Shown: piece by piece, positions 18,335 to 26,911 of the stretch
Numbering within the stretch: the stretch's first letter is position 1
Layout: each line of letters starts with the position of its first letter
Origin: Oscillatoria sp. FACHB-1407
Lineage (GTDB): Bacteria; Cyanobacteriota; Cyanobacteriia; Elainellales; Elainellaceae
NCBI RefSeq assembly: GCF_014697545.1
Contig: NZ_JACJSA010000007.1
Location: 62,001 to 126,000, forward strand
DNA length: 64,000 bases
Direction: 5' to 3'
Notes under the pieces: model-generated
The model's database searches: none
What the model was told of the DNA's origin: nothing
Seen by the model: the letters and a program-made list of their open reading frames with translations, nothing else
Made by a program: the position numbers and the translations under genes

Positions 18335-18883
18335 CTATCGATAAGCTCCTTCCCAGGGTCCAATCGGTTGCGCTGGCAATTCTTCGGTGTGCGTCTCTTC
18401 CTTATAGAGTTGAAATCCTCTGGCCTGATAGTTTGCCAGGGCATAGGGTCCATCTAAATTGCAGGTGTGAACCCACACCCGTTTTGCTCCCATTGCCCAG
18501 GCTTGTTGCACTCCAACGGTGAGCAGATGCCCGCCAATACGTTTTCCGGTGAATTGCCGCATTAGCCCAAAATAAGCGACTTCAACTTGATCCCCCGGTT
18601 GAGCTTCTAGCTCAATGTAGCCTGCCGGAGTGCCCTTTAAATAAGCAACCCAAGTTTGTACCTCTGGGCGATCGAGGTATTTCACCCATTGCTCATAGCT
18701 CCAACTCAAGCGATTGATCCAATACCAATCGCCACCAACACTGCTATAGAGAAACCGATTGAGTTCAGGGGAGGGCACTTCTGCCTGCATCACTAACAGG
18801 TCAGGATTATCAGACAGAGAAGGGCGAAGTTGCTCTGGGCTGAGCATTTCAAGATACCAGGTTGTAACCGTTGCCTGCACCAT
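18335..18883 (-). CDS. GNAT family N-acetyltransferase
   Basis: 182 residues with a complete GNAT fold. WVAYLKGTPAGYIELE forms the beta3-beta4 region, VEVAYFGLMRQFTGKRIGGHLL contains the acetyl-CoA loop (R/QxxGxxGG), and WVHTCNLDGPYALANYQARGFQLYKEE is the C-terminal part. Substrate cannot be inferred. It starts 18 bases after the stop of the NIL-ferredoxin gene, so the two are probably cotranscribed. Confidence 0.88.
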   Translation of the reverse strand: MVQATVTTWYLEMLSPEQLRPSLSDNPDLLVMQAEVPSPELNRFLYSSVGGDWYWINRLSWSYEQWVKYLDRPEVQTWVAYLKGTPAGYIELEAQPGDQVEVAYFGLMRQFTGKRIGGHLLTVGVQQAWAMGAKRVWVHTCNLDGPYALANYQARGFQLYKEETHTEELPAQPIGPWEGAYR

Positions 18884-18901
18884 TCCTAATCAACCACAGA
18901 T

Positions 18902-19306
18902 TTACAAATTGACGGAGATTGCCTGTACTGGGCACACGGGAACGCACTGTTCACAGACGATACAGCGCGATCGCGTAAAGTTGAGCCGAAAGGTTTGCGG
19001 ATCGAGATTCAACGCTTCGGTGGGGCAAATGCCTGTACACAAGCCACAGTGAACGCAAACCTCTTCGTCGATGAGGATCTCGCGGCTTGCAGTGGAGACA
19101 CTAATATCTTGCGATCGCAGCCAATCTAGTGCCGCATCGAGTTGATCAATATCACCTGATAGCTCTACTACCAGTGTTCCAATTTGGTTCGGAGCGACCT
19201 GTGCCCGAATGATATTGGCAGCGATATTGAAATCCTTTGCCAATCGATAGGTCACGGGCATGTGTACCGCCCGTTTAGGAAAAGTCAGGGTAACTCGCCG
19301 TTTCAC
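18902..19306 (-). CDS. NIL domain protein with two 4Fe-4S clusters
   Basis: 134 residues. The N-terminal half (about 1-75) is an NIL-type ligand-binding fold. The C-terminal half is a bacterial-type 2[4Fe-4S] ferredoxin with CVHCGLCTGICP and CIVCEQCVPVCP. In methanogens NIL-ferredoxins work with a DUF39 protein in homocysteine synthesis, but no such partner is adjacent, so an electron-transfer or sulfur-assimilation role is only suggested. GTG start at 19306. Divergent from txlA and upstream of a GNAT gene. Confidence 0.9.
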   Translation of the reverse strand: MKRRVTLTFPKRAVHMPVTYRLAKDFNIAANIIRAQVAPNQIGTLVVELSGDIDQLDAALDWLRSQDISVSTASREILIDEEVCVHCGLCTGICPTEALNLDPQTFRLNFTRSRCIVCEQCVPVCPVQAISVNL

Positions 19307-19398
19307 ACGCTAAAGCTATAGAGAATCGATAGACTAAAGAGTAGTTCTAAACTTTTGTTTAAGTCTTTCTCAGTGTATCGTTCAGCCCAGATTCTTGT

Positions 19399-19992
19399 AT
19401 GTCTGACCAAACCCCCAATCCTGCCCCTATCCCAAACACGCAACCCAACGTTGACCTGGCAACCCGTGTTCGCAATCTGTTGATCGTGTTTGTGGCGGTG
19501 GTGCTCAGCACAGCGATTTTCTTGGGTCTTCGGACTGAGACCGGGTCTTCGTCCTTGAGCGCGATGGCTGAATCTGCCATTCCCTTAGAGGTGGCGTCTA
19601 CGAATGGAAAGCCGACGCTGGTTGAGTTTTATGCCGATTGGTGTACCAGTTGTCAGGCGATGGCAGGCGATATGAACGACCTCAAAGGGGAGTATGGCGA
19701 TCGCGTCAATTTTGTCATGCTCAACGTGGATAACAGCAAATGGCTACCAGAGATGTTGCGCTATCGGGTGGATGGTATCCCCCACTTTGTCTTTATGAAT
19801 GGCAAGGGAGAGGCGATCGCCAGCACAATTGGCGAACAACCCCGCACGATTATGGCAGCAAATCTGGATGCTCTGGCGACGGATGCGACGTTACCATATG
19901 TGCAAATCAACGGACAATTTTCTAAGGTAGACACGGCTGCAACCCAAACCCGCAGTGACGATCCCCGCAGTCATGGCAGTGGGGTAAAGTAA
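19399..19992 (+). CDS. txlA: Membrane-anchored thioredoxin-like protein (TxlA/HCF164 type)
   Basis: 197 residues. One transmembrane helix (about 27-43, LLIVFVAVVLSTAIFLGL) precedes a thioredoxin domain with the redox pair C82-TS-C85 in FYADWCTSCQAM and the cis-proline IPHFVF. The C-terminal LPYVQINGQFSKV is characteristic of the cyanobacterial TxlA/plant HCF164 family, which passes reducing equivalents across the thylakoid membrane for cytochrome b6f/c assembly. The Cys pair is intact. Divergent from the NIL-ferredoxin gene with a 92-base gap. Confidence 0.9.
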   Translation: MSDQTPNPAPIPNTQPNVDLATRVRNLLIVFVAVVLSTAIFLGLRTETGSSSLSAMAESAIPLEVASTNGKPTLVEFYADWCTSCQAMAGDMNDLKGEYGDRVNFVMLNVDNSKWLPEMLRYRVDGIPHFVFMNGKGEAIASTIGEQPRTIMAANLDALATDATLPYVQINGQFSKVDTAATQTRSDDPRSHGSGVK

Positions 19993-20067
19993 TATCTCAG
20001 CCAATGTTAAAAGCTGATTTATTCTGCTTTTCCTGGATTAGACAGTCAATCGCTTCAATTGTTTGGC

Positions 20068-20209
20068 AACCAGGCATTGGGGGATTCTCCCCCAAACCCC
20101 CGATTGGGGGACGCCACTGCCTCCCCCAAACCCCCTAGCAGAAGGTGCCTCAATTTACCCAAACTCGCGCTTCGCATCTGTACCAAGTGCGGTTGTCTTT
20201 GGTTGAGTC
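20068..20209 (+). repeat. About 130-bp dispersed repeat, copy F3
   Basis: AACCAGGCATTGGGGGATTC, TCCCCCAAACCCCC, the internal GGGGGACGCCACTGCCTCCC block, CTAGCAGAAGGT, TTTACCC, CGCGCTTCGCAT, ACCAAGT. Same organisation as F1. It lies between txlA and the PD-(D/E)XK gene. Confidence 0.8.
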
Positions 20210-20245
20210 ACTTAAATATTTTCCCTGAATCATTCAAAGGAAAAG

Positions 20246-20803
20246 ATGAATAGCTCAAAACTCACTGGTCTAGAGCAAATTACCCTGACAGAGTTAACTG
20301 TTCATGATTTCTGGTCATGGGCTTATTCAGATATTTTGTCAAATCGTAATCGTTCAATATTTGCAGAGTTCATTGTTGCTGCTGCGTTAGGTTTAACTCA
20401 TAGACCGAGAGTGGAATGGGATGCAGTTGATCTGCATTACTGCGACAAGAAAATTGAAGTAAAGTCTTCTGCCTATATTCAAAGCTGGCAGCAGAAAAAA
20501 CCCTCTTTAATAAAATTTGATATTAGTAAGAAAAAAGGGTGGGACGCTGAAACCAATATCATGTCTGAATTAAGATGCCGGCTCGCAGACTGTTATGTAT
20601 TCTCCCTCTACGAAGAGAAGGATATCAATAATGCAAATGTTCTTGATTTGAAGCGATGGATATTTCTAGTTGTAAGCACAGATAGGATTGACGAGTCGTT
20701 TGGAGATCAAAAAATGGTTGTACTGGCTCGGTTGAAGCAACTTGGTATCCTTACTTCCTATGAAGGACTAAAACAGGCAATTGATCTAACGCTCAAGCTA
20801 TAG
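20246..20803 (+). CDS. PD-(D/E)XK nuclease-like protein, solitary
   Basis: 185 residues. Residues 39-75 read like the core of the restriction-endonuclease fold: FAEFIVAAALG (E41), VEWDAVDLHY (D59, D62) and KKIEVKSSA (E71-V-K73), followed by a conserved aromatic stretch YIQSWQQKK. This domain architecture occurs in small bacterial proteins of unknown role; I do not know its substrate. No methyltransferase or helicase gene is adjacent. Codon use is more AT-rich than neighbours, and a repeat copy lies just upstream, both consistent with lateral transfer. Confidence 0.75.
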   Translation: MNSSKLTGLEQITLTELTVHDFWSWAYSDILSNRNRSIFAEFIVAAALGLTHRPRVEWDAVDLHYCDKKIEVKSSAYIQSWQQKKPSLIKFDISKKKGWDAETNIMSELRCRLADCYVFSLYEEKDINNANVLDLKRWIFLVVSTDRIDESFGDQKMVVLARLKQLGILTSYEGLKQAIDLTLKL

Positions 20804-20865
20804 AGAAGCAGTTGGAGAAAATCAAGTACAAGAGATATCCATTGTGTTTGGGATCATGCCCTTTT

Positions 20866-20914
20866 AGTCTGCTTTAGCAGACTTTATATCATTAGCCCGC
20901 ACTTCAGTTGCGGG
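20866..20914. repeat. Double hairpin (AGTCTGC/GCAGACT and CCCGCA/TGCGGG)
   Basis: AGTCTGCTTTAGCAGACT at 20866-20883 and CCCGCACTTCAGTTGCGGG at 20896-20914 form two adjacent hairpins, a pairing common in cyanobacterial spacers. It lies between the convergent PD-(D/E)XK and sensor genes and may terminate both. Confidence 0.6.
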
Positions 20915-20957
20915 TAGGATAGAGCGAAGGCTTGAACTCCTCTTGTTCTCTGCACTT

Positions 20958-22781
20958 TTAGACATCATCGCTGTGCAAGTTTGACACTTCATCCTGCAAC
21001 TTTTTAAAGTATTCGCTCTCCGTAATGCGGGTCACTTCCTGCTCCAATTTCTTCTGATCGATCTCAATTCGGAGTTCCTCAATGGTTCGTTTTAAGGCTT
21101 CCTCCTCCCGTTTGCGGAGGGTGATATCCTCCACAATGCCCTCAAAGTAGAGCAGATTGCCATCCTTCCCACGAACCGCACGGGTGTTTTCTTCGAGCCA
21201 AACAATGCTGCCATCCTGGCGATAGATCTGGTAAGCAAAGTTTTTGACTTCGCCGTGCTGTTCTAGCTGTCGCTTAAACTCCACCTGACTCTCAGGGTTG
21301 ACGTACACTTGAGTGCCGATCGCTGCCATGTGGTTCAGCATCGCCTCCGGAGTGTCGTATCCGTAGAGCCGAGCCATCGCAGGATTGACGTTGATAAAGT
21401 GCCCGTTTGGGCTTGCCTGAAAAATCCCCTCCAGCGCATTTTGGAAGATGCTGCGATAGTTTTCTTCGGCGATTCGTAATTCCTCGTTTTTAGTTTCCAG
21501 AGCCGCAAAAGAGTCTTTGAGTTGCCCCGACATACTGTTGAAGGAATTGGACAATCGTTCAATTTCTGTGATGCTGCTGGGCTGCAAATGTTGATCCAAA
21601 TTGCCATCTGCGATTTCCTCAGAAGCTTGAGCGACCTGGAGGAGCGGTTGCGAGATTTTGTGAGATGCAAAGATGCCTAAAGCGATCGCCCCAACCAAGG
21701 CAGCAGCGCACAACAGAGCCGTATTGCGAGTGTTGGCTTGAATTTGCCCCATAAAATCCGATTCCGGCACAACCACCACAATCAGCCAATCAATCCCCCG
21801 ATCGTCCTTGAACGGCAGAACCTGCACAAATTGCCGTTGACCATCCAGGATAAATTCTGTTTTGAGCGATCGCTGAATTCCCTCAAAGCTGCCATATTGG
21901 GTTTGCAATTGGCGAGCCGTCTCTCGAATGAGAGGTTCGCTGCTGTTGGTTGCCTGGAGCAGCTTGGCGTTTTCGCCTTCGCCCGAAATCAACGACTCAT
22001 CCGTTGAACTCGACAAAATCGATCCCGATCGCTCGATCACAAAGGCGTGACCCGACTCCCCAATGGAGAGGTTGATCAGAAAATTGCGAAAATCCTTCGG
22101 CAAAATCACATCCGTCGCACACACCCCCAACAGTTGCCCATTTGTCTCGCGGTAGACGGGTTGGCTCGCAGTAATTGTCGGTAATTGAGTTGTGAAATCA
22201 AGATAAACCGGACTCCACACCGATCGCTCGGCTTGCACAGCAGCCTTGTACCAGGGGCGAACGCGGGCATCATACTTACGCAACGCTTCAACAAACAATC
22301 GGCGGTTGCCCAGGCTGTCCACGCTGTAAAGATTCATCCGTCCCCCGGTTTCGCTGTTCCTCAGCATGATCTGAAAGTCAGCCTCATTAAACACGCGAGT
22401 TACGCCGAGAAACGTGCCCTCCTGTTGAGTCGCGCAATACACCGCATCAACATAGGGCGAAATCTTCACCTGCTGAAAAAATTGCGCCACATTTTGAGCG
22501 TTGGCAAAGTCAATATCTCCCTGCACAAACGAGACAGAATTCAGGCGGTTGAGCGAGTGGGGGCTTTCAAAATAACCCTGAAGCTCGCGCTGAATGCGAA
22601 ACGCCAATTCTGTTTGTAGGGAGGTCGCCACCTCGTTGACCGCTTTTTGACCACTTAAAAACGAGAGCCACCCCACTAAACCGACAGCCGTCACAATTTG
22701 TAGAACAAACGGGACAACCAGCAGTGTTCGTAGACTAAACCGCCGATTGTTCAAGGCGATCGCACGTTTGGGGTTGATCAT
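20958..22781 (-). CDS. Membrane sensor: Cache-HAMP-PAS without kinase or cyclase domain
   Basis: 607 residues from ATG 22781; a GTG frame extends to 22847. First helix around residues 20-42 (TLLVVPFVLQIVTAVGLVGWL), a large extracytoplasmic dCache-like domain (YDARVRPWYKAAV, WSPVYLDF, ITASQPVYRETNGQLLGV), second helix (ALLCAAALVGAIALGIFA), HAMP (VAQASEEIADGNLDQHL), short coiled coil, PAS with PAC (IFQNALEGIFQASPNG; GIVEDITLRKREEE) and a terminal coiled coil (EEALKRTIEELRIEIDQ...). No HisKA, GGDEF, EAL or cyclase domain follows, so output must be through a partner. Ligand unknown. Confidence 0.85.
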   Translation of the reverse strand: MINPKRAIALNNRRFSLRTLLVVPFVLQIVTAVGLVGWLSFLSGQKAVNEVATSLQTELAFRIQRELQGYFESPHSLNRLNSVSFVQGDIDFANAQNVAQFFQQVKISPYVDAVYCATQQEGTFLGVTRVFNEADFQIMLRNSETGGRMNLYSVDSLGNRRLFVEALRKYDARVRPWYKAAVQAERSVWSPVYLDFTTQLPTITASQPVYRETNGQLLGVCATDVILPKDFRNFLINLSIGESGHAFVIERSGSILSSSTDESLISGEGENAKLLQATNSSEPLIRETARQLQTQYGSFEGIQRSLKTEFILDGQRQFVQVLPFKDDRGIDWLIVVVVPESDFMGQIQANTRNTALLCAAALVGAIALGIFASHKISQPLLQVAQASEEIADGNLDQHLQPSSITEIERLSNSFNSMSGQLKDSFAALETKNEELRIAEENYRSIFQNALEGIFQASPNGHFINVNPAMARLYGYDTPEAMLNHMAAIGTQVYVNPESQVEFKRQLEQHGEVKNFAYQIYRQDGSIVWLEENTRAVRGKDGNLLYFEGIVEDITLRKREEEALKRTIEELRIEIDQKKLEQEVTRITESEYFKKLQDEVSNLHSDDV

Positions 22782-22982
22782 GGCGCATCCAGCAACTAAA
22801 GAACTCCAGGAAAATGAAAATTCGGTTCCTTGAATTCTAGAACGCACGGATGACGGACGTAACCCATTTTCGGGGTTGAGATCTTAAGAGATTTAGTAAG
22901 TGGGAGAGAGTGGGGAATGGGGAGTAGGAAGTGATAGGGTGATGGGGTATGAAGTACGCCTCTAATCCCTGAATCCCCTATC

Positions 22983-23804
22983 CTATTTCTCCATCATTCG
23001 CTTTAACAGTTGCCGGACGATGGTCGCATCTTCAGCCGTAGGGGCACTTATCAGGTAATTTTCTAAATCTTGTGTGGCTTCGATCCAACGCCCCATCTGG
23101 TAATACAAAATGCCGCGATCGCGCTGTTCAATGGGGGCTTCTGGAAACAACAGCAGTAATCGTTCGATCGTGGCCAGTGCTTTTGCCCACTCTCCTCGGT
23201 TGAGGTAAATCACCTTGAGGTTGGTCAACATTCGACCCAAAAAGCGACGAGGGGTGACTGATTCTAAATAGTCAGGATCAAAGGGAATGGATTTGCCGTG
23301 TAGCAGGCTAAATCGCTCCTGACAATCTTCTGGAAAGAGAATTTCTCCGTTATGAAAGGGGTCTACAAAGACTTGCATTTCGTCGGCTACTGGACGGATC
23401 AGAAAATGTCCGGGCATCCCCACACCAACCATGGGGAAGTCGATGCGGCGGGCAATTTCCAGGTAGACCAGCGAGAGGGTGATGGGAATTCCGGTGCGGC
23501 GATCGATCACCTGATTCAGGTAGCTGTTGCGTGGGTCGTAATAGTCCTCTAGATTGCCATTAAACTTCAGATCCTGGTAGAGGTAGTCGTTGATGGTTTG
23601 CACGACCCGCAATGGATACCGCGTTTCGGGTAGGCGTTCTTCGACCTCGGAGGCCATGCTATCCAATGCATTGAGGTACTCGTCAGGGTCAAGTTCGGGA
23701 TATTCCTCTTGGGCAAAAAATAAAGCAGCTCTTGCTAAATCGATTTGGTCGTCGGGTTGATGGATCTCTTGATAAAAATGTTGCCGTGATAAAGGAAATT
23801 CCAT
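22983..23804 (-). CDS. SirB1 family (transglutaminase-like plus TPR) protein
   Basis: 273 residues. The N-terminal two thirds is the SirB1/transglutaminase-like domain: ARAALFFAQEEYPELD, VVQTINDYLYQDLKFNGN, DYYDPRNSYLNQVIDRRTGIPITLSLVYLEIARR, VGVGMPGHFLIRP. The end (about 195-270) has helical TPR-like repeats (LNRGEWAKALATIERLLLL, YYQMGRWIEATQDLENYL). No enzymatic role is established for these proteins. It starts four bases after the stop of the cyclic-nucleotide-binding gene, clearly in one operon. Confidence 0.9.
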   Translation of the reverse strand: MEFPLSRQHFYQEIHQPDDQIDLARAALFFAQEEYPELDPDEYLNALDSMASEVEERLPETRYPLRVVQTINDYLYQDLKFNGNLEDYYDPRNSYLNQVIDRRTGIPITLSLVYLEIARRIDFPMVGVGMPGHFLIRPVADEMQVFVDPFHNGEILFPEDCQERFSLLHGKSIPFDPDYLESVTPRRFLGRMLTNLKVIYLNRGEWAKALATIERLLLLFPEAPIEQRDRGILYYQMGRWIEATQDLENYLISAPTAEDATIVRQLLKRMMEK

Positions 23805-23808
23805 CCGT

Positions 23809-24354
23809 CTAGCGTCCTTTCAGGCGATTTAACATCCAGTCTAGTCTGGCTTCAGCCAGTCTCAAACTATCCTCAAGGTAGTGATTTTCATCCTCTGATG
23901 AGGGTTGAGGGGGAGGAGCCGCAAAGGTTTCTTTGGGATAGCCGAGACGGCTTACGGTGCTCCGCAGGCGATCGCTCAAAAAGATTGCCAGTGCTTGATA
24001 GAAATGCGATGAAAATGACAGATCCTGTGCTAGCTTTGCAGCGAGTTGCGATCGCGGAATGGTAAAAACAAGCGAGTCTTCAACAGCTTTGACCGTCGCC
24101 GAGGGGCGACGCGCATCCACAAACGACATCTCTCCCACGACTTCGCCGTGCCCTAGACGGGCAACCTCCTCACCGCCCAGTGACTCGACGCAGACCGCCA
24201 GAGTGCCTTCTAGCACGATGTATATCGCGTCAATCGGTTCGCCTTCGTAGATGAGAGTCGTGCCTGCGGTGACACGCTTGCTGCGACCGACTGAAAGAAT
24301 CCACTCAAAATCGCGATCGCTAATTTCTGCCAGGATATACAGTGCTTTTTTCAT
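23809..24354 (-). CDS. Cyclic nucleotide-binding domain protein without HTH
   Basis: 181 residues from ATG 24354; a GTG two codons upstream (24360) is also possible. Residues 15-120 are a CAP-like cNMP-binding barrel: AGTTLIYEGEPIDAIYIVLEGTLAV, LGHGEVVGEMSFVDARRPSATVKA, a phosphate-binding-cassette region (GEMSFVDARRPSATV), then the C-helix. No helix-turn-helix follows, only a helical tail, so it is not a classical Crp regulator. Cotranscribed with the SirB1 gene, suggesting a shared signalling role. Confidence 0.85.
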   Translation of the reverse strand: MKKALYILAEISDRDFEWILSVGRSKRVTAGTTLIYEGEPIDAIYIVLEGTLAVCVESLGGEEVARLGHGEVVGEMSFVDARRPSATVKAVEDSLVFTIPRSQLAAKLAQDLSFSSHFYQALAIFLSDRLRSTVSRLGYPKETFAAPPPQPSSEDENHYLEDSLRLAEARLDWMLNRLKGR

Positions 24355-24543
24355 ACCCACCCCATGTCTTGAAACGCACCAAATTCAATTCAACCATTTA
24401 CCACTGAGCGCAACACTGGACGGGTGGGTTGAGCAGACGCAACCTGTCTGGAGTCTAGATTTAGCCATAACGCCCACCCCCACCGGAATGACAACGCATT
24501 CACTGGATTTGATAAAGTTTGATTTCTTTTACCCTAATCTCCC

Positions 24544-25335
24544 ATGTTTTTGTTCTTGTCTAAATTATTACCGCTGTTCATCTATCCACTGGGTTTGGCA
24601 TGTCTTTTTTTAGGGTTGACCCTACTCACCCTGTGGAAGCGACCTCACATTGCTGCTCTGAGTGCGATCGCCGCTCTGGTGGTGTTGCTGTTGGGGAGTA
24701 ACGGTTGGGTTGCGGCGCAACTGGTGCGATCGCTGGAGTGGCAGTATGTCCCGACAACCCTACCCAATGCTGAGGCGATTGTGGTCTTGGGAGGTGGCAT
24801 CAAACCCCAGATTGCTCCGCGACCCTGGGTAGATGTGGCAGAGGCGGGCGATCGCGTCCTCTACGGGGCGCAGCTATATCAACAGGGCAAAGCTCCACTC
24901 GTTGTCTTGAGTGGTGGGCGAATTGAGTGGAAGGGAGGTGGCAGTGCTTCAGAGTCAGAAGATATGGCAAAACTGGCTGAAGTGTTAGGCGTACCCAAAA
25001 CGGCGATCGCCCAAGATCCCACTTCCCTCAACACGTATCAAAATGCGGTGAATGTCAAACAGATCTTGCAGCAACGGGGAATTAACCGTGTGTTGCTCGT
25101 CACCTCGGCCATGCACATGCCGCGATCGATGGGAATCTTTCAGAAGCAGGGGATTGAGGCGATCGCCGCTCCGACCGATTTCAGCATTACGGCTCAAGAA
25201 CTGGAGGAGTATCAGGCTACCTTGCAGGGCTTTCTGCTGAACTTGCTCCCCGACGCCGAAAAGTTACAGCAAACCAGTCGCGCCATGAAGGAATACGTCG
25301 GCATTTTGGTGTATCGCCTCAAAGGATGGATGTAA
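24544..25335 (+). CDS. YdcF family (DUF218/SanA-like) membrane protein
   Basis: 263 residues. Two N-terminal hydrophobic helices (LPLFIYPLGLACLFLGLTLLTL; IAALVVLLLGSNGWV) are followed by a DUF218 domain: AEAIVVLGGGIKPQ, GDRVLYGAQLYQQGKAPLVVLSGG, TSLNTYQNAVNVKQIL and VLLVTSAMHMPRSMGIFQKQG. ElyC/SanA relatives affect cell-envelope carrier-lipid metabolism; the biochemical activity is not firmly known. Convergent with hemL across a 44-base palindrome. Confidence 0.9.
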   Translation: MFLFLSKLLPLFIYPLGLACLFLGLTLLTLWKRPHIAALSAIAALVVLLLGSNGWVAAQLVRSLEWQYVPTTLPNAEAIVVLGGGIKPQIAPRPWVDVAEAGDRVLYGAQLYQQGKAPLVVLSGGRIEWKGGGSASESEDMAKLAEVLGVPKTAIAQDPTSLNTYQNAVNVKQILQQRGINRVLLVTSAMHMPRSMGIFQKQGIEAIAAPTDFSITAQELEEYQATLQGFLLNLLPDAEKLQQTSRAMKEYVGILVYRLKGWM

Positions 25336-25336
25336 A

Positions 25337-25380
25337 TAGAACAGGTAAGGGTGCGATTAATCGTGCCCCTACCTGTTCTA
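25337..25380. terminator. Bidirectional terminator palindrome between ydcF-type gene and hemL
   Basis: The sequence from TAGAACAGGTAAGGG to CCCCTACCTGTTCTA is an almost perfect palindrome centred on GATTAATC. It begins one base after the plus-strand stop (TAA, 25333-25335) and ends against the minus-strand stop at 25381, ideally placed to end both converging transcripts. Confidence 0.75.
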
Positions 25381-26682
25381 TTACAGGCTTGACATCACGG
25401 CTCGCGCGGCTTCAAGGGTGCGATCGATATCCGCCTCGGTGTGTGCCAGTGAGGTAAAGCCAGCCTCAAACTGGGATGGAGCCAGATAAACGCCTCGCTC
25501 TAACATGCCGCGATGGAATCGGGCAAATTTGTTGAGATCCGACTTCTTGGCGTCTTCGTAGCTGTGGATTGGACCTTCTGCAAAGAAGAAGCCAAACATG
25601 CCGCTAATCTGACCACCACAGGCAACATGACCCGTTTCTTGTGCCACTTGCAACATGCCATCTGCCAATCGCTTGGTGATCTGGTCAAGCTGCTCATAGG
25701 TGCCCGGACGTTGCAGCAATTCCAGGGTTTTAATCCCAGCAGTCATCGCCAAAGGATTGCCTGAAAGCGTTCCTGCCTGATACATCGGACCCGCAGGAGC
25801 CACCATCGACATAATATCCTTGCGACCGCCGTATGCTCCCACAGGTAGACCACCACCGATAATCTTGCCCAGTGTCGTCAGGTCCGGGGTAATGCCAAAT
25901 TTCTCCTGAGCACCGCCATAGGCAATGCGGAAACCCGTCATTACCTCGTCAAATACCAGGAGAGAACCGTTTTGCTGAGTCACCTCGCGTAACCCCTCCA
26001 GGAAACCGGGTTGGGGAGGAATAAAGCCTGCATTCCCCACAATGGGTTCCAGAATCACCCCGGCAATTTCACCAGGGTTCTCGGCAAACAGGGCTTTAAC
26101 GGCTTCCAGGTCGTTGTAGGGAGCGGTCAAGGTGTTGGCAGTGGTCGATTTGGGTACACCGGGCGAGTCAGGCAGTCCTAGCGTGGCGACCCCAGATCCC
26201 GCTTTTACCAAAAACATATCGGCATGACCGTGATAGCAGCCCTCAAATTTGATGATTTTGTCGCGTCCGGTAAATGCTCGCATCAGACGCAACACCGCCA
26301 TGCAAGCCTCTGTACCGGAGTTGACAAAGCGCACCATCTCAATGCTGGGAACGGCAGCAATCACCATTTCTGCCAGCACGTTTTCGAGATAGCAGGGCGC
26401 ACCAAAGCTGGTTCCCATGTCCAGGGCAGAGTGGAGTGCTTGAATGACGTCGGGATGGGCATGACCGCAAATAGCGGGTCCCCAAGTGCCTACATAGTCG
26501 ATGTATTGGTTGCCATCGACATCCCAAATGTAGGCTCCTTTGACGTGGTCGAATACGATCGGCTGCCCACCGACCGATTTAAAAGCTCGCACTGGGGAGT
26601 TGACTCCACCGGGCATGAGTTGTTGAGCCGCTGCAAAAATTTCTTCTGATCGGGTGGTTTTCAATGAAGATGTAGTAACCAA
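25381..26682 (-). CDS. hemL: Glutamate-1-semialdehyde 2,1-aminomutase
   Basis: 433 residues, normal length. It converts glutamate-1-semialdehyde to 5-aminolevulinate in the C5 pathway, feeding haem, chlorophyll and bilins. Signatures: [26 protein letters not shown]-like [47 protein letters not shown] and the PLP lysine in [17 protein letters not shown], all intact. The start is TTG at 26682 preceded by AGAGGAAAAG; no nearby in-frame ATG gives a better site. Confidence 0.97.
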   Translation of the reverse strand: MVTTSSLKTTRSEEIFAAAQQLMPGGVNSPVRAFKSVGGQPIVFDHVKGAYIWDVDGNQYIDYVGTWGPAICGHAHPDVIQALHSALDMGTSFGAPCYLENVLAEMVIAAVPSIEMVRFVNSGTEACMAVLRLMRAFTGRDKIIKFEGCYHGHADMFLVKAGSGVATLGLPDSPGVPKSTTANTLTAPYNDLEAVKALFAENPGEIAGVILEPIVGNAGFIPPQPGFLEGLREVTQQNGSLLVFDEVMTGFRIAYGGAQEKFGITPDLTTLGKIIGGGLPVGAYGGRKDIMSMVAPAGPMYQAGTLSGNPLAMTAGIKTLELLQRPGTYEQLDQITKRLADGMLQVAQETGHVACGGQISGMFGFFFAEGPIHSYEDAKKSDLNKFARFHRGMLERGVYLAPSQFEAGFTSLAHTEADIDRTLEAARAVMSSL

Positions 26683-26911
26683 GATCTTTTCCTCTTATCA
26701 ACACATTGGATGGGAGTAGGGAATAGGGAGTTGGGAGTTGGGGATGGCTGAGTAAAGTCACATCTACCCATCTACCCTTTCACAGTCCACCCATCTACCC
26801 TCTACCTGACTCAGGGGCGATTGCACATTTTATTATCCTATGCATCGCGATTGCATTGTGGCTGACTGGATTGACTTAAAACTCAAAACTTAAAATTTGT
26901 AACTTGAAACG

